From Yonghaparkia sp. Root332 (lineage in GTDB: Bacteria; Actinomycetota; Actinomycetes; Actinomycetales; Microbacteriaceae), in the NCBI RefSeq assembly GCF_001425665.1, contig NZ_LMCX01000001.1, positions 434,001 to 498,000 of the forward strand: DNA of 64,000 nt, written 5' to 3'. The notes under the pieces are model-generated. The model ran no database searches. It had not been told where the DNA came from and worked only from the letters and a program-made list of their open reading frames with translations. Positions 7,969 through 17,151 of this stretch are shown here, piece by piece; within the stretch, counting starts at the first letter, position 1, and the number at the start of each line of letters is the position of its first letter. The position numbers and the translations under genes were made by a program.

Positions 7969-9080
7969 CGGAGCCCCCCGGAGGTCGAGTCGTTCGCGGC
8001 GATCTTCTCGGTCGCCGCCACCCGGTTGCGCTTCCGCGGCGTCCGCTCCGTGAGCACCCAGCGCTGCACGAGGGTGAGCAGGATGATGAAGAGGAAGAGG
8101 ATGAACGCGATCGCGGCTCCCTGGCCCCACTGCAGGTCGACGAACGAGCTGCGGTAGGCGAGGAAGGCGGGGGTGGAGATCGTGCCGCCGGCGCTGCCGC
8201 CGCCGATGACGTAGATCTGGTCGAAGACCTGCCAGGAGCCGATGAGCCCGAGGGTCAGGACGGTGAAGAGCGTCGGCCGGAGCATCGGGACGGTCACGGA
8301 GAAGAACTTCCGGAACGGGCCGGCCCCGTCCATGAGCGTCGCCTCGTCGATCTCCGATCCGATGCTCTGCAGGGCGGCGAGGAACAGGAGCATGAAGGTG
8401 CCCGAGGTCGTGAAGATGGCCAGGATGATGAGCGAGGTCATCGCGACCGAGGGGCCGGCGATCCACTCCCAGCCCGAGATGCCGAGGAAGCCCGGCTCGG
8501 CGAGCGCCGCCGGCGGCTGCGTGATCCCGAACGCCGACAGCAGCCCGTGGATGAGCCCGGTGGAGTCGTTGAACCAGTCGGGCCCGCTGATGCCGAGCGC
8601 GCCGATCGCGGCGTTGACCGCGCCGGACGCGGTGAAGAGGAACTGGAACACGACGACGATCGCGACCGTGCTCGTGACGGAGGGGAAGTAGAAGGCGGTG
8701 CGGAAGAAGCCGCGCCCGCGCAGCGCTGCGCGATTGACCTGCACGGCGAGCAGCAGCGAGATGATCGTCTGCAGCGGCACGACGAGCAGCACGTAGTAGA
8801 GGTTGTTGCGCACGGCGGTGCCGAAGTTGCGCTGATCGAGGCCGTCCTCGACCGTGATCGCCGCGTAGTTCTCGAGCCCGACGAAGTTGACGCGCGGGTT
8901 GAGCGGCGACTGGAAGCCGTTCCAGTCGCTCATGCTGACCCAGAGCGCGAGCGCGATCGGGATCACCAGGAAGACGGCGGTGATGAGCACGGCGGGGGTG
9001 ACGAAGAGCCACCCCGCGCGGGCCTCGCCGCGGCGGATTCCTCCGCCGCGACGAGGCCGTGGTGCGGCGTTGACGGCCAC
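7965..9080 (-). CDS. Carbohydrate ABC transporter permease (MalF type)
   Basis: A 371-residue permease. Residues 22-45 form the first helix (WLFVTPAVLITAVFLVIPIALAL), and the EAA loop reads DEATLMDGAGPFRKFFSVTVP. The chosen start is the GTG at 9080, five nt after the stop of the binding-protein gene; open codons upstream lie inside that gene. A long extracytoplasmic insertion between the early helices (about residues 190-240) is typical of MalF-type subunits. It pairs with the downstream MalG-type subunit. Confidence 0.92.
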   Translation of the reverse strand: MAVNAAPRPRRGGGIRRGEARAGWLFVTPAVLITAVFLVIPIALALWVSMSDWNGFQSPLNPRVNFVGLENYAAITVEDGLDQRNFGTAVRNNLYYVLLVVPLQTIISLLLAVQVNRAALRGRGFFRTAFYFPSVTSTVAIVVVFQFLFTASGAVNAAIGALGISGPDWFNDSTGLIHGLLSAFGITQPPAALAEPGFLGISGWEWIAGPSVAMTSLIILAIFTTSGTFMLLFLAALQSIGSEIDEATLMDGAGPFRKFFSVTVPMLRPTLFTVLTLGLIGSWQVFDQIYVIGGGSAGGTISTPAFLAYRSSFVDLQWGQGAAIAFILFLFIILLTLVQRWVLTERTPRKRNRVAATEKIAANDSTSGGLR

Positions 9081-9085
9081 GGTGG

Positions 9086-10321
9086 TTATCCGTTCGCCTC
9101 GGCGTAGGCGGCTTCGAGGTTCGCCTGGAGCGGGTCGAGGATGCTCGCGGGCTCCGCGCTCCCGATCGACTCGAGCTGCGTGTTGAAGTCGGCGAATGCC
9201 GCGGCGGCGCCCTGGAAGGCGACCGGGCTCTCGGCGTACTCGACTCCGGCGACGAAGGCCGAGTTGTCGGGGAACTGCTCGGCGTAGGCCGCCGCGCCCG
9301 ACTCGGTCGACGGGATAACGCCGAAGGCCTCGGAGAAGGCGAGCTGCTGCTCGTCGCTCGTCAGGAACTCGATGAGATCCATCGTGGCGTCCTTGGTCTC
9401 CGAACCGACCGGCATGCCCCAGCAGTTGCTGAAGGCGTAGGTCGACGGGCCGGCGGGGCCGGCGGGCAGCTCGACCGAGATGAAGCGGCGGTCGGGGAAG
9501 TCGTTCGCCATGGCGCCGTTGATCCACGGGCCCTCGATGACCATCGCGGCCTTGCCGAGACCGAAGGCCTCGCCGCCCCAGCCGGCTTCGAGCTCCTGCG
9601 GGAACTTCAGCGACCCGGCGTCGATGAGCCCCTGGAGGTACTCGAGACCGGCCTGGTTCTCCTCGCTGTTCGCGGTGATCTCGTCGCCGTCGACGATCTC
9701 GCCGCCGGCCTGGTTCATGAACACGCCGACGCGGGCGTACTCGCGGCCCATCGAGAGGCCGACCTGGTCACCCGTGGTGAGGGTCTGCGCGACGGAGGCC
9801 AGCTGGTCCCAGTCGGTGGGGATGTCGGCGTCGGTCAGACCGGCGGCCTCCCACGCGTCGAGGTTGATCTGCAGACCCAGGGTCGAGAAGTCCTTCGGGG
9901 CGCAGTAGAAGTCGCCGTCGTAGCTGAACTGCTCGGCGAGCGCCGGCAGGAAGTCGCCGGCGTTCTCGAGCTCGGAGGCGTACGGCTCGATGAAGCCCTG
10001 CGCGGCGTAGGTCTGGAACTGGTCCCACGGCATGTAGAAGATGTCCGGCGGGTTGTTGCCCGAGAAGCCCTGACCTAGCTGCTGCACGAGATCGTTGGCG
10101 GCGATCACCTCGACGGTGTTGCCGGTCTCCTCGCCCCACGCGTCGGCCGCGGCCTGGACGGCCGTGGTCTCGGCCTCACCCGACGAGCCGATGAGCATGG
10201 TGAGCTCGAGGCCCTCCTCGACCGCGCCGCCCTCGCCGCCTTCCGACCCGGCGGAGCAAGCCGTTAGAGTGACGGCGAGCGCGCCGGCCAGCCCGAGCGC
10301 ACTCCATTGTGATGTCCTCAC
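9086..10321 (-). CDS. Extracellular solute (sugar)-binding lipoprotein
   Basis: A 411-residue lipoprotein. A signal peptide ends in the lipobox LTAC with Cys22, followed by an acidic Gly/Glu linker. The mature part is a family-1 solute-binding fold (ELTMLIGSSGEAE, NPPDIFYMPWDQFQTYA, GLGKAAMVIEGPWINGA). It delivers a sugar ligand to the two permeases encoded just downstream. The gene starts 33 nt after the lacI stop, so it may be cotranscribed with lacI. Confidence 0.93.
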   Translation of the reverse strand: MRTSQWSALGLAGALAVTLTACSAGSEGGEGGAVEEGLELTMLIGSSGEAETTAVQAAADAWGEETGNTVEVIAANDLVQQLGQGFSGNNPPDIFYMPWDQFQTYAAQGFIEPYASELENAGDFLPALAEQFSYDGDFYCAPKDFSTLGLQINLDAWEAAGLTDADIPTDWDQLASVAQTLTTGDQVGLSMGREYARVGVFMNQAGGEIVDGDEITANSEENQAGLEYLQGLIDAGSLKFPQELEAGWGGEAFGLGKAAMVIEGPWINGAMANDFPDRRFISVELPAGPAGPSTYAFSNCWGMPVGSETKDATMDLIEFLTSDEQQLAFSEAFGVIPSTESGAAAYAEQFPDNSAFVAGVEYAESPVAFQGAAAAFADFNTQLESIGSAEPASILDPLQANLEAAYAEANG

Positions 10322-10354
10322 GATGATTCCTTTCGATGTGTGATTGCCGGAGCC

Positions 10355-11410
10355 TCAGGCGCCGGGGTTGCCGTCGAGCGCGAGGTGGCTAGACCTGCGC
10401 TCGACGAGTCGAGGCACGAGGAGCCGGTGACCCGGCTCCTCGTCGCTGTCCGGGTTCGGCCGCACGTCGTCGCCGTGCTCGCCGAACAGGAGCGTCAGTG
10501 CGGTCGCGACGACCTCGTCGAGCGGCTGCTCGATGCTCGAGAGCCCGACGGCCGCGGCGACCGGGGTGTCGTCGAAGCCGACGATGGGGAGCCCCGCGCG
10601 CCCCGCCGCCTGCGCCGCCATCGTCGCGCCGAGGGCGAGCGAGTCGCTCGCGCACACGATCGCGTCCGGCGGCGCCGGCAGCTCCAGCAGGGCGGCGGCC
10701 GCCAGGCGGCCCTCGGTCACGCCGTCCTCGGTCGCGATCGCGAGGTTCTCGCGGTCGGCGCCCTCGAGCCCGCACGACTCCTCCCAGCCGGCGCGGCGCT
10801 CGTCGCCCGTGCCCGAGGGGCTCGGCCAGCCGATCCACGCGACCCGGTCGGCGCCGTGCGCGCGCAGGTGCTGCACCGCATCCCGGACCCCGGCCCGGCC
10901 GTCGACGTCGACCCAGCGGTGATGCGGGTCGGGCGTCTCGGCCCCCCACGGTCGGCCGAAGGACACGAAGGGCACGCGGTTCTCGACGAGCCAGGCGATG
11001 CGCGAGTCGCCGTGGTCGGTGCCGATGAGCACGAAGGCATCGACGTCGCTGCCGTCGCGCAAGCGGCGGATGTGGGCGAGCTCGTCGGCGTGGCCGTCGG
11101 CGGTGAAGATCATGACGCGCAGGTCGCGGGCGTCGGCCTGCTCGGCGAGCTTGTGCACGAAGCGGTCGAGCACGGCGCCGGAGATCCCGTCGCGCAGCGG
11201 ATCGAGGCGCACGCCGATCGTCGACGACTTGCGGGTGCGCAAGCGCCGGGCGGATGCGTGCGGCCGGTACCCGAGGCGATCGATCGCCTCCTGCACGCGC
11301 TGCCGCGTCGTCTCGCGCACGATTCCCGGCGAGTTGATGACGTTCGACACCGTCTGGCGCGAGACCTGGGCGGCCTGGGCGACGTCGTCGACTGTCGGCA
11401 TCCGTCCCAC
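10355..11410 (-). CDS. LacI-family transcriptional regulator
   Basis: A 351-residue repressor. The N-terminal helix-turn-helix and hinge read TVDDVAQAAQVSRQTVSNVIN and LGYRPHASARRLRT. A periplasmic-binding-like ligand domain follows (AFVLIGTDHGDSRI, DAIVCASDSLALGA, PIVGFDD). The GTG at 11410 is chosen because AAGGAGG lies five nt before it; the ATG three codons later is too far away. It probably controls both the ABC operon below it and the divergent glycosidase through the dyad at 11472-11489. The inducer is unknown, likely a glucan oligosaccharide. Confidence 0.92.
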   Translation of the reverse strand: MGRMPTVDDVAQAAQVSRQTVSNVINSPGIVRETTRQRVQEAIDRLGYRPHASARRLRTRKSSTIGVRLDPLRDGISGAVLDRFVHKLAEQADARDLRVMIFTADGHADELAHIRRLRDGSDVDAFVLIGTDHGDSRIAWLVENRVPFVSFGRPWGAETPDPHHRWVDVDGRAGVRDAVQHLRAHGADRVAWIGWPSPSGTGDERRAGWEESCGLEGADRENLAIATEDGVTEGRLAAAALLELPAPPDAIVCASDSLALGATMAAQAAGRAGLPIVGFDDTPVAAAVGLSSIEQPLDEVVATALTLLFGEHGDDVRPNPDSDEEPGHRLLVPRLVERRSSHLALDGNPGA

Positions 11411-11471
11411 CCGCGCCTCCTTTGGCCAAGCGTGCTGCGCTGCTCCCCGGCTGTTCCGCCGGGAATTGGAT

Positions 11472-11489
11472 CGTTCATTTTGAACGTTC
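11472..11489. promoter_or_regulatory. LacI-type operator between lacI and the glycosidase gene
   Basis: Contains CGTTCA-TTT-TGAACG (11472-11486) and the overlapping palindrome GAACGTTC with a central CG (11482-11489). It overlaps a plausible -35 TTGAAC (11480-11485) for the rightward glycosidase gene. Palindromes with a central CG are the usual form of LacI-family sites. Confidence 0.5.
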
Positions 11490-11576
11490 GAATTCTTCGG
11501 TAGTGTGTCCGACACCGACAGCGGTGTCAAGTCCCGACGACGCCGCCCAGCGCCACCGACGGGAAGCTCACAGGAC

Positions 11577-13589
11577 ATGACCGCACCGCTCCAGCCCCTC
11601 CTCCACGACGCGCTCGCCGTGCTGCGCGCGCCCACGCAGGTCTGGTCGGGCGTCGACGGCTCCATCGGCTCCTCCGCCATCCACGGCGTCTACTTCTCCG
11701 ACGTCCGCCTCGTCCGCGGCGTCCGCGTCCGCATCGGGGGCGCGGATGCGGAGCCCCTGTCGACCGCGTCGCCGACGGCCGACCGCGCCCTCCTGCACTC
11801 CCTGCTCCGGCACCTCGACGACCCGACCCCCGACCCCGGGGTGCGGCTCGAGGTCGATCGCCGCGCGACCGCCGCCGGCTGGAGCGAGCGACTCACGATC
11901 GTCAACCGTCGCGACGTCGCGATCGACACCGAGATCGAGATCGAGCTCGACCTCGACGCCCGCTCGCTCGACGAGATCAAGCAGGGCCTCGGCGAGCCGG
12001 TCGGGATCGAGCCCGAGCTCGGTGCGGGCGCGGTCACGTGGGAGGGCGAGGGCGTGAGCGCGCGCCTGCTCGCCGAGGGCTTCGAGGTCGAGCGCACGCC
12101 GACCGGCGTCCGCCTGCGGGCGGCGCTCGCGGTGCCGGCGCGCGGCTCGGTCGCGCGAGCCATCGGCCTCGAGGCGCACGACAGCATCGGCGTCGTCGGC
12201 GGAGCCGCGCAGCCCGTGCCGTGGAGCACGCCCCGCATCGACGCCCCCGACAGCCGATTGACGCGCTGGGTCGAGCGGTCGCTCGCCGACCTCGACTGCC
12301 TGCGCATGACGACGGCGCAGCATCCCGATCGCCAGTTCCTGGCCGCGGGAGCCCCCTGGTTCTTCACGCTCTTCGGGCGCGACTCGCTGTGGGCCGCGCG
12401 CTTCCTGCTGCCGCTCGGCACCGACCTCGCGCGCGACACCCTGCACGTGCTCGCCGGGCTGCAGGGCACGGCGATCGTCGACGACACCGCCGAGGAGCCG
12501 GGCAAGATCATGCACGAGCTGCGCCGCCAGACGCTCGTGATCGACGACGGCACCTCGCTGCCTCCGCTCTACTACGGCACCGTCGACGCGACCGCGCTGT
12601 GGGTGTGCCTGCTGCACGACGCCTGGCGCTGGGGCATGGCCGACGACGAGGTGCGGGCGCTGCTGCCCGCCCTGCGCGGCGCCCTCGCGTGGATGCGCGA
12701 CCACGGCGACGCCGACGGCGACGGCCTGCTCGAGTACGTCGACCGATCGGGGCACGGGCTCGCCAACCAGGGCTGGAAGGACTCCGGCGACAGCGTGCAG
12801 TGGCGCGACGGCTCGCTCGCCGAGGGCCCCATCGCGCTGTGCGAGGTGCAGGCGTACGCGTACGAGGCGGCCGTGCACGGGGCCGAGCTGCTCGAGACGT
12901 TCGGGGCCGGCGACGGCGCCGATGCCGACCCTGCGACGGAGGCCGCCGACTGGCGCGCGTGGGCCGAGCGGCTCAAGACGCGCTTCCACGAGAGCTTCTG
13001 GATCGACGACCCCGCCGGCGCGTACCCCGCGATCGCGCTCGATGCCGCCAAGCGGACGGTCGACACCGTCACCTCCAACCTCGGGCACCTCCTCGGCACG
13101 GGACTGCTCGATGCCGAGCAGTCCGAGCTCGTCGCGCGCCGACTCGGATCCCCCGCCATGAGCTCGGGCTTCGGCCTGCGAACGATGTCGACCGAGTCGA
13201 GCGGCTACTGGCCGCTGAGCTACCACGGCGGCTCGGTCTGGACCCACGACACCGCGATCGCCGTGCTCGGCCTCGCCCGCGACGGGCACGACGCCGTCGC
13301 CGCTGAGCTCATCGACGGGCTGCTGGCCGCCGCCGAGGGATTCGACTACCGCGTGCCCGAGCTCCACAGCGGAGACGCGCGCGCCGAGGTCGGCGCGCCC
13401 GTCCCGTACCCCGCCGCGTGCCGCCCGCAGGCCTGGTCGGCCGCGTCGGCCGTCGCCGTCCTGTCGGCGGCGCTGCGCCTGAGCCCGGATGCCCGTGGCG
13501 GCGCGATCGCGCACGCCCCGCTCCCCGGCTTCGAGGGTCTGCGCGTCGCGGGCCTGCGTCTCGGCGCGGCCGCCCACGACATCGGCTGA
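11577..13589 (+). CDS. Glycogen-debranching-like glycosidase (amylo-alpha-1,6-glucosidase type)
   Basis: A 670-residue cytoplasmic enzyme without a signal peptide. Residues 1-210 match the N-terminal beta domain of bacterial glycogen-debranching proteins (VWSGVDGSIGSSAIHGVYFSDVR). The rest is an (alpha/alpha)6 barrel with GRDSLWAARFLLPLG (from 267), EEPGKIMHELR and NQGWKDSGDSVQWRDGS, which carry the expected acidic residues. The ATG at 11577 is preferred over a GTG at 11505 that lies in the promoter region. It is divergent from lacI and the sugar ABC operon, so it likely trims imported oligosaccharides. Exact linkage specificity cannot be read from sequence. Confidence 0.85.
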   Translation: MTAPLQPLLHDALAVLRAPTQVWSGVDGSIGSSAIHGVYFSDVRLVRGVRVRIGGADAEPLSTASPTADRALLHSLLRHLDDPTPDPGVRLEVDRRATAAGWSERLTIVNRRDVAIDTEIEIELDLDARSLDEIKQGLGEPVGIEPELGAGAVTWEGEGVSARLLAEGFEVERTPTGVRLRAALAVPARGSVARAIGLEAHDSIGVVGGAAQPVPWSTPRIDAPDSRLTRWVERSLADLDCLRMTTAQHPDRQFLAAGAPWFFTLFGRDSLWAARFLLPLGTDLARDTLHVLAGLQGTAIVDDTAEEPGKIMHELRRQTLVIDDGTSLPPLYYGTVDATALWVCLLHDAWRWGMADDEVRALLPALRGALAWMRDHGDADGDGLLEYVDRSGHGLANQGWKDSGDSVQWRDGSLAEGPIALCEVQAYAYEAAVHGAELLETFGAGDGADADPATEAADWRAWAERLKTRFHESFWIDDPAGAYPAIALDAAKRTVDTVTSNLGHLLGTGLLDAEQSELVARRLGSPAMSSGFGLRTMSTESSGYWPLSYHGGSVWTHDTAIAVLGLARDGHDAVAAELIDGLLAAAEGFDYRVPELHSGDARAEVGAPVPYPAACRPQAWSAASAVAVLSAALRLSPDARGGAIAHAPLPGFEGLRVAGLRLGAAAHDIG

Positions 13590-13770
13590 GCCCCACCCGA
13601 GCGGGGCATCCCCGCCCGACCGCCCGTCCGCCCCACTCGCTGAGCATGAGCGGGGTTGATGAGGGTGAGCGCCATCGATGCGTCGCATCGTCATCAGACC
13701 CGCGCTTTCTCGCGCAGGCACGCCCGCCGACCCCGCGCCTCACGCCCGCCCTGTCCGCCTTAATGCGGAC

Positions 13771-13799
13771 TGTGAGAGCGCTCTCACGCTCCGTACTCT
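13771..13799 (+). promoter_or_regulatory. Promoter and LacI-family operator of the GH16 gene
   Basis: GTGAGAGCGCTCTCAC (13772-13787) is a perfect 16-bp palindrome of the TGAGAGCGCTCTCA class used by CebR/CelR-like LacI regulators of glucan-degradation genes. It overlaps a candidate -35 (TGTGAG), with TACTCT (13794-13799) as -10 at 17-nt spacing. It differs from the site next to the local lacI, so a distant regulator may act here. Confidence 0.65.
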
Positions 13800-13850
13800 G
13801 AGACGGCCGACCAACGAGGGCCGGCAGCTGAACGAGCGGAGAGCATCCCC

Positions 13851-16800
13851 ATGTCCCCCACCTCGAGACCGCCGTCGAGACGCGCCATCGCCGCTCTCGC
13901 CGCCGCGGCCGTCGTCCTCCCCCTCGCGGTCGCGGCCGCTCCGGCAGCCGCCGCCGAGACCGTGTCCGTCATCGCCGACTTCGAGTCGGGCGCTCCGGCC
14001 GGCTTCTTCGGCTACGGGTCAGCCGGTTTCGGGCTCGTCGAGGTCGCCCCGGGCACGCCCGAGGCGAAGCCCGGCCAGACCGAGCCCTCCACCGTCGTCT
14101 CCTACGGGTGGGACGTCACCGCACCGGGCTCGTTCGGCGGCATCGGCGAGAACTTCTCCGGAGCCCGCGACCTGAGCGCCTTCGACGGCGTCCGCTTCCT
14201 GCTCAACGGGTCCGGCAACGGCAGCGCCCTGCAGTTCGAGCTCTTCGACGGCGGCGCGAACTCCGACTCCTCCGAGCGCTTCGACGCGACGATCGTCGAC
14301 GACGTCGCCGGGTGGCGCGTCGTCGACCTCCCGTGGTCGGCCTTCGCGCGCGCGACCGACTTCCAGCCCGGTGGCGCCCCGAACGACGGACTCACTCTGA
14401 GCACCGTGTGGGGCTACGCCATCCCTGCCGTGAACGGTGCAAACACCGTCCGCGTCGACGACATCGTCGCGTACGCCGACGAGGCGCTCGCTCCGACGGC
14501 CTCGATCTCGCCGGCCGCTCTCGGCGTGATCGAGGGCCGCACCGCGAGCCTGGAGGTGCGTCTGACCGTCGCGCCGACCGAGACCGTCACGGTCGACGTC
14601 ACCACGGCGACCGGCACCGCGAGCGCCGACGACTTCACCGCGGTCACCACGACCCTCGAGTTCGCCGCCGGCGTCACGAGCCGCACCGTCGAGATCCCCA
14701 CGACCGACGACGCGATCGAGGAGGGCGACGAGACCTTCGCCGTGAGCCTCGGAGCACCCTCGGGCGTGCTGCTCGGCTCGGCGACGAGCTCGACCGTGAG
14801 CATCCTCGATGATGATGGCGCGGTCGTGGGCCCGCCCACCGGCCGCACCCTGCTCGTCGACGACCACGAGGCTCCGCTGACGACCGGCGCCGACGGCGAC
14901 GTGCCGCTCGGCTGGTTCGCCGCGCAGGATCCGTCGAGCTCGGTCTCCTTCCAGGCGACGGATGCGCCTCCCGCGCCCGTCCCCGGCGCCGCGGGCGACA
15001 ACACCGTGCTGCAGGCCGTCGCGAGCGTCGTCTCGTTCGGCGTCGTCGTCCGCAACTTCGCGAACGAGACGGCCGACGAGTGGGTCACGCAGGACTGGTC
15101 GAGCTACGAGGGCATCGGGTTCTGGATGCTCGGCACCGGCTCGGGAACGGACCTGTTCTTCGACCTCCTCGACAACCGCAACCCCGGCTCGACCCGCGAC
15201 GACGCCGAGCGCTACGTCGCGAGCTTCGAGGACGACTTCGTGGGCTGGAGGTTCCTGACCTTCGACTTCGCGGACTTCACGCGCAAGGAGATCGGCAACG
15301 GCGCCCCCGCCGACGGGCTGACCCTCACCGAGATGCACGGCTACGCCTTCGGCGTGCTGCGCACCGCGGGCGCGCAGACCTTCCACTACGACGACGTCAC
15401 TCTCTACGGCGAGGCCGCTCCCATCCCGCTCCAGGTCTCGTTCGACCGCGCGGGCTACGAGGTCGCCGAGGGCGACGACGCCGTCACGAGGGTGCGGCTC
15501 AACCGCGTCGCCGCGACCGACGTCACCGTCGACTGGTCGGCGTTCTCGACGAGCGCCCGCACGCGCACCGAGGATCTGCCGGCGACCGACGGCGAGGACT
15601 TCACCTCGGCGAGCGGAACCGTGACGATCCCCGCGGGCGAGCGCGAGGTCGCGATCTCGGTGGAGACCCTGCAGAACGCCAAGTTCGAGGTCGACGAGAC
15701 GTTCGTCGTCGCGCTGTCGAACCCGGTCGGGGCTGAGTTCGGCATCGTCCGCACGGCCGCGGTGAGCATTCAGGACGACGACGAGAAGGTCGAGGGTCTC
15801 GTGGACGACGTCGAGTCGTTCCCGTGGCTCATCGACACCGCGCGCGGCACGAGCATCCAGACGCGCGACGGCGGCGGCTACCAGGGCGCCGATGTCGACG
15901 AGACGATCCTCGACATCTCCTTCCGCGGCAACGGCGGCATCACCCGCCCGATCGAGGGCGGCCAGGACTGGTCGACCGCCGACGGCCTCTCGTTCTGGGT
16001 CGACAGCGCGAAGGCCAACCAGCGCATCACGGTCGGGATCGCCGACAACGGCGCGCCGGACACCGGCCCGGACAGCTGGGTCCCGGTGTGGAGCGACGAG
16101 TTCGACGGCGCCGCGGGCGAGCCCGCCGACCCCGACAACTGGACGTACGAGACCGGCGGCTGGGGCTGGGGCAACGACGAGCTGCAGTACTACACCGACT
16201 CGACCGACAACGCGTCGCTCGACGGCGACGGCAACCTCGTGATCACCGTCGAGGAGATCGACCCCGCCACCACCGACCTCGAGTGCTGGTACGGCCCGTG
16301 CGAGTACACCTCGGCTCGCCTCATCAGCGAGAACAAGCAGGAGTTCGAGTACGGCCGCATCGAGTCGCGCGTCAAGGTGCCGCAGGGCAGCGGCATCTGG
16401 CCCGCGGTCTGGACGCTCGGCAACGACTTCCGCGAGGTCGGCTGGCCCCAGACGGGTGAGATCGACGTCATGGAGTTCGTCGGTCGACTGCCGAACGAGA
16501 TCTTCGGCACGATCCATGGGCCCGGCTACTCGGGCGGCCAGTCGTTCGGCGGCATCTACGACTTCGGCACCCCCGTGTACGACGACTGGCACACCTTCTC
16601 GGTGGAGTGGACGCCCGAGCGCATCGACTGGTTCGTCGACGGCATCCAGTACCACTCGGCGACGCCGGCCGACATCGCCCCGAACGAGTGGGTGTTCGAC
16701 CACCCGTTCACGCTGCTGACGAACGTCGCGGTCGGCGGCAACTTCGGCGGGGCGCTCGGGGATGACCTCGAGTTCCCGCAGTCGCTGACGGTCGACTACA

Positions 16801-17027
16801 TCCGGGTGTTCCAGGCCCCTGGCACGGCCGAGCGGTTCACGGCCGACGTCATGGTGAAGGGCACCGGCTGGCAGAAGGTGACGGTGCCGTTCGAGGAGTT
16901 CCGCCGAGCGGCCAGGCAGCCCGCCGGCGCCCCGAACGACGGGCTCACCCTCACCGACGTGCAGGGCTACAGCCTCGGGCTGAACGGCCACGGGTCGATC
17001 AGCATCGATCGCGTGATGGTCGAGTAG
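13851..17027 (+). CDS. Secreted GH16 beta-glucanase with split carbohydrate-binding domain
   Basis: A 1,058-residue secreted enzyme with an Ala-rich signal peptide ending near AAPAAAAE (about residue 37). Domain order: CBM11/CIA30-like beta-sandwich (40-210), Calx-beta (215-322), second sandwich (330-525), Calx-beta (530-647), first part of a third sandwich (650-740), GH16 catalytic domain (744-990), then the remaining strands of the third sandwich (1000-1058). The GH16 active site is GEIDVMEF with Glu870, Asp872 and Glu875. It likely cleaves laminarin-like or mixed-linkage beta-glucans outside the cell. There is no cell-wall anchor. GGAGAG precedes the ATG, and a strong hairpin follows the stop. 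Confidence 0.92.
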   Translation: MSPTSRPPSRRAIAALAAAAVVLPLAVAAAPAAAAETVSVIADFESGAPAGFFGYGSAGFGLVEVAPGTPEAKPGQTEPSTVVSYGWDVTAPGSFGGIGENFSGARDLSAFDGVRFLLNGSGNGSALQFELFDGGANSDSSERFDATIVDDVAGWRVVDLPWSAFARATDFQPGGAPNDGLTLSTVWGYAIPAVNGANTVRVDDIVAYADEALAPTASISPAALGVIEGRTASLEVRLTVAPTETVTVDVTTATGTASADDFTAVTTTLEFAAGVTSRTVEIPTTDDAIEEGDETFAVSLGAPSGVLLGSATSSTVSILDDDGAVVGPPTGRTLLVDDHEAPLTTGADGDVPLGWFAAQDPSSSVSFQATDAPPAPVPGAAGDNTVLQAVASVVSFGVVVRNFANETADEWVTQDWSSYEGIGFWMLGTGSGTDLFFDLLDNRNPGSTRDDAERYVASFEDDFVGWRFLTFDFADFTRKEIGNGAPADGLTLTEMHGYAFGVLRTAGAQTFHYDDVTLYGEAAPIPLQVSFDRAGYEVAEGDDAVTRVRLNRVAATDVTVDWSAFSTSARTRTEDLPATDGEDFTSASGTVTIPAGEREVAISVETLQNAKFEVDETFVVALSNPVGAEFGIVRTAAVSIQDDDEKVEGLVDDVESFPWLIDTARGTSIQTRDGGGYQGADVDETILDISFRGNGGITRPIEGGQDWSTADGLSFWVDSAKANQRITVGIADNGAPDTGPDSWVPVWSDEFDGAAGEPADPDNWTYETGGWGWGNDELQYYTDSTDNASLDGDGNLVITVEEIDPATTDLECWYGPCEYTSARLISENKQEFEYGRIESRVKVPQGSGIWPAVWTLGNDFREVGWPQTGEIDVMEFVGRLPNEIFGTIHGPGYSGGQSFGGIYDFGTPVYDDWHTFSVEWTPERIDWFVDGIQYHSATPADIAPNEWVFDHPFTLLTNVAVGGNFGGALGDDLEFPQSLTVDYIRVFQAPGTAERFTADVMVKGTGWQKVTVPFEEFRRAARQPAGAPNDGLTLTDVQGYSLGLNGHGSISIDRVMVE

Positions 17028-17044
17028 CGCGACCCCTCAGGGAT

Positions 17045-17081
17045 GCGGAGCGGGGCGGCCGTCGGGTCGCCCCGCTTCCGC
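17045..17081 (+). terminator. Hairpin terminator after the GH16 gene
   Basis: A near-perfect 13-bp stem with one bulge (17045-17057 with 17068-17081) extended by three inner pairs around a GTCG loop, 18 nt after the stop codon. There is no T-run, as is common in high-GC actinobacteria. Confidence 0.55.
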
Positions 17082-17151
17082 GTTCCGCGGCGGATGCGGG
17101 GACTCGCGCGAGGGGGCAGGCGCAGAAGCGCGCTCGGTTCGTCGGTGCGGC

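Noticed and set aside
14019-16991. A 990-codon antisense frame opposite the GH16 gene
   Set aside because: Its composition is Arg/Val/Gly-rich with no domain, and it covers the whole of a clear GH16 gene. It is a G+C artefact.
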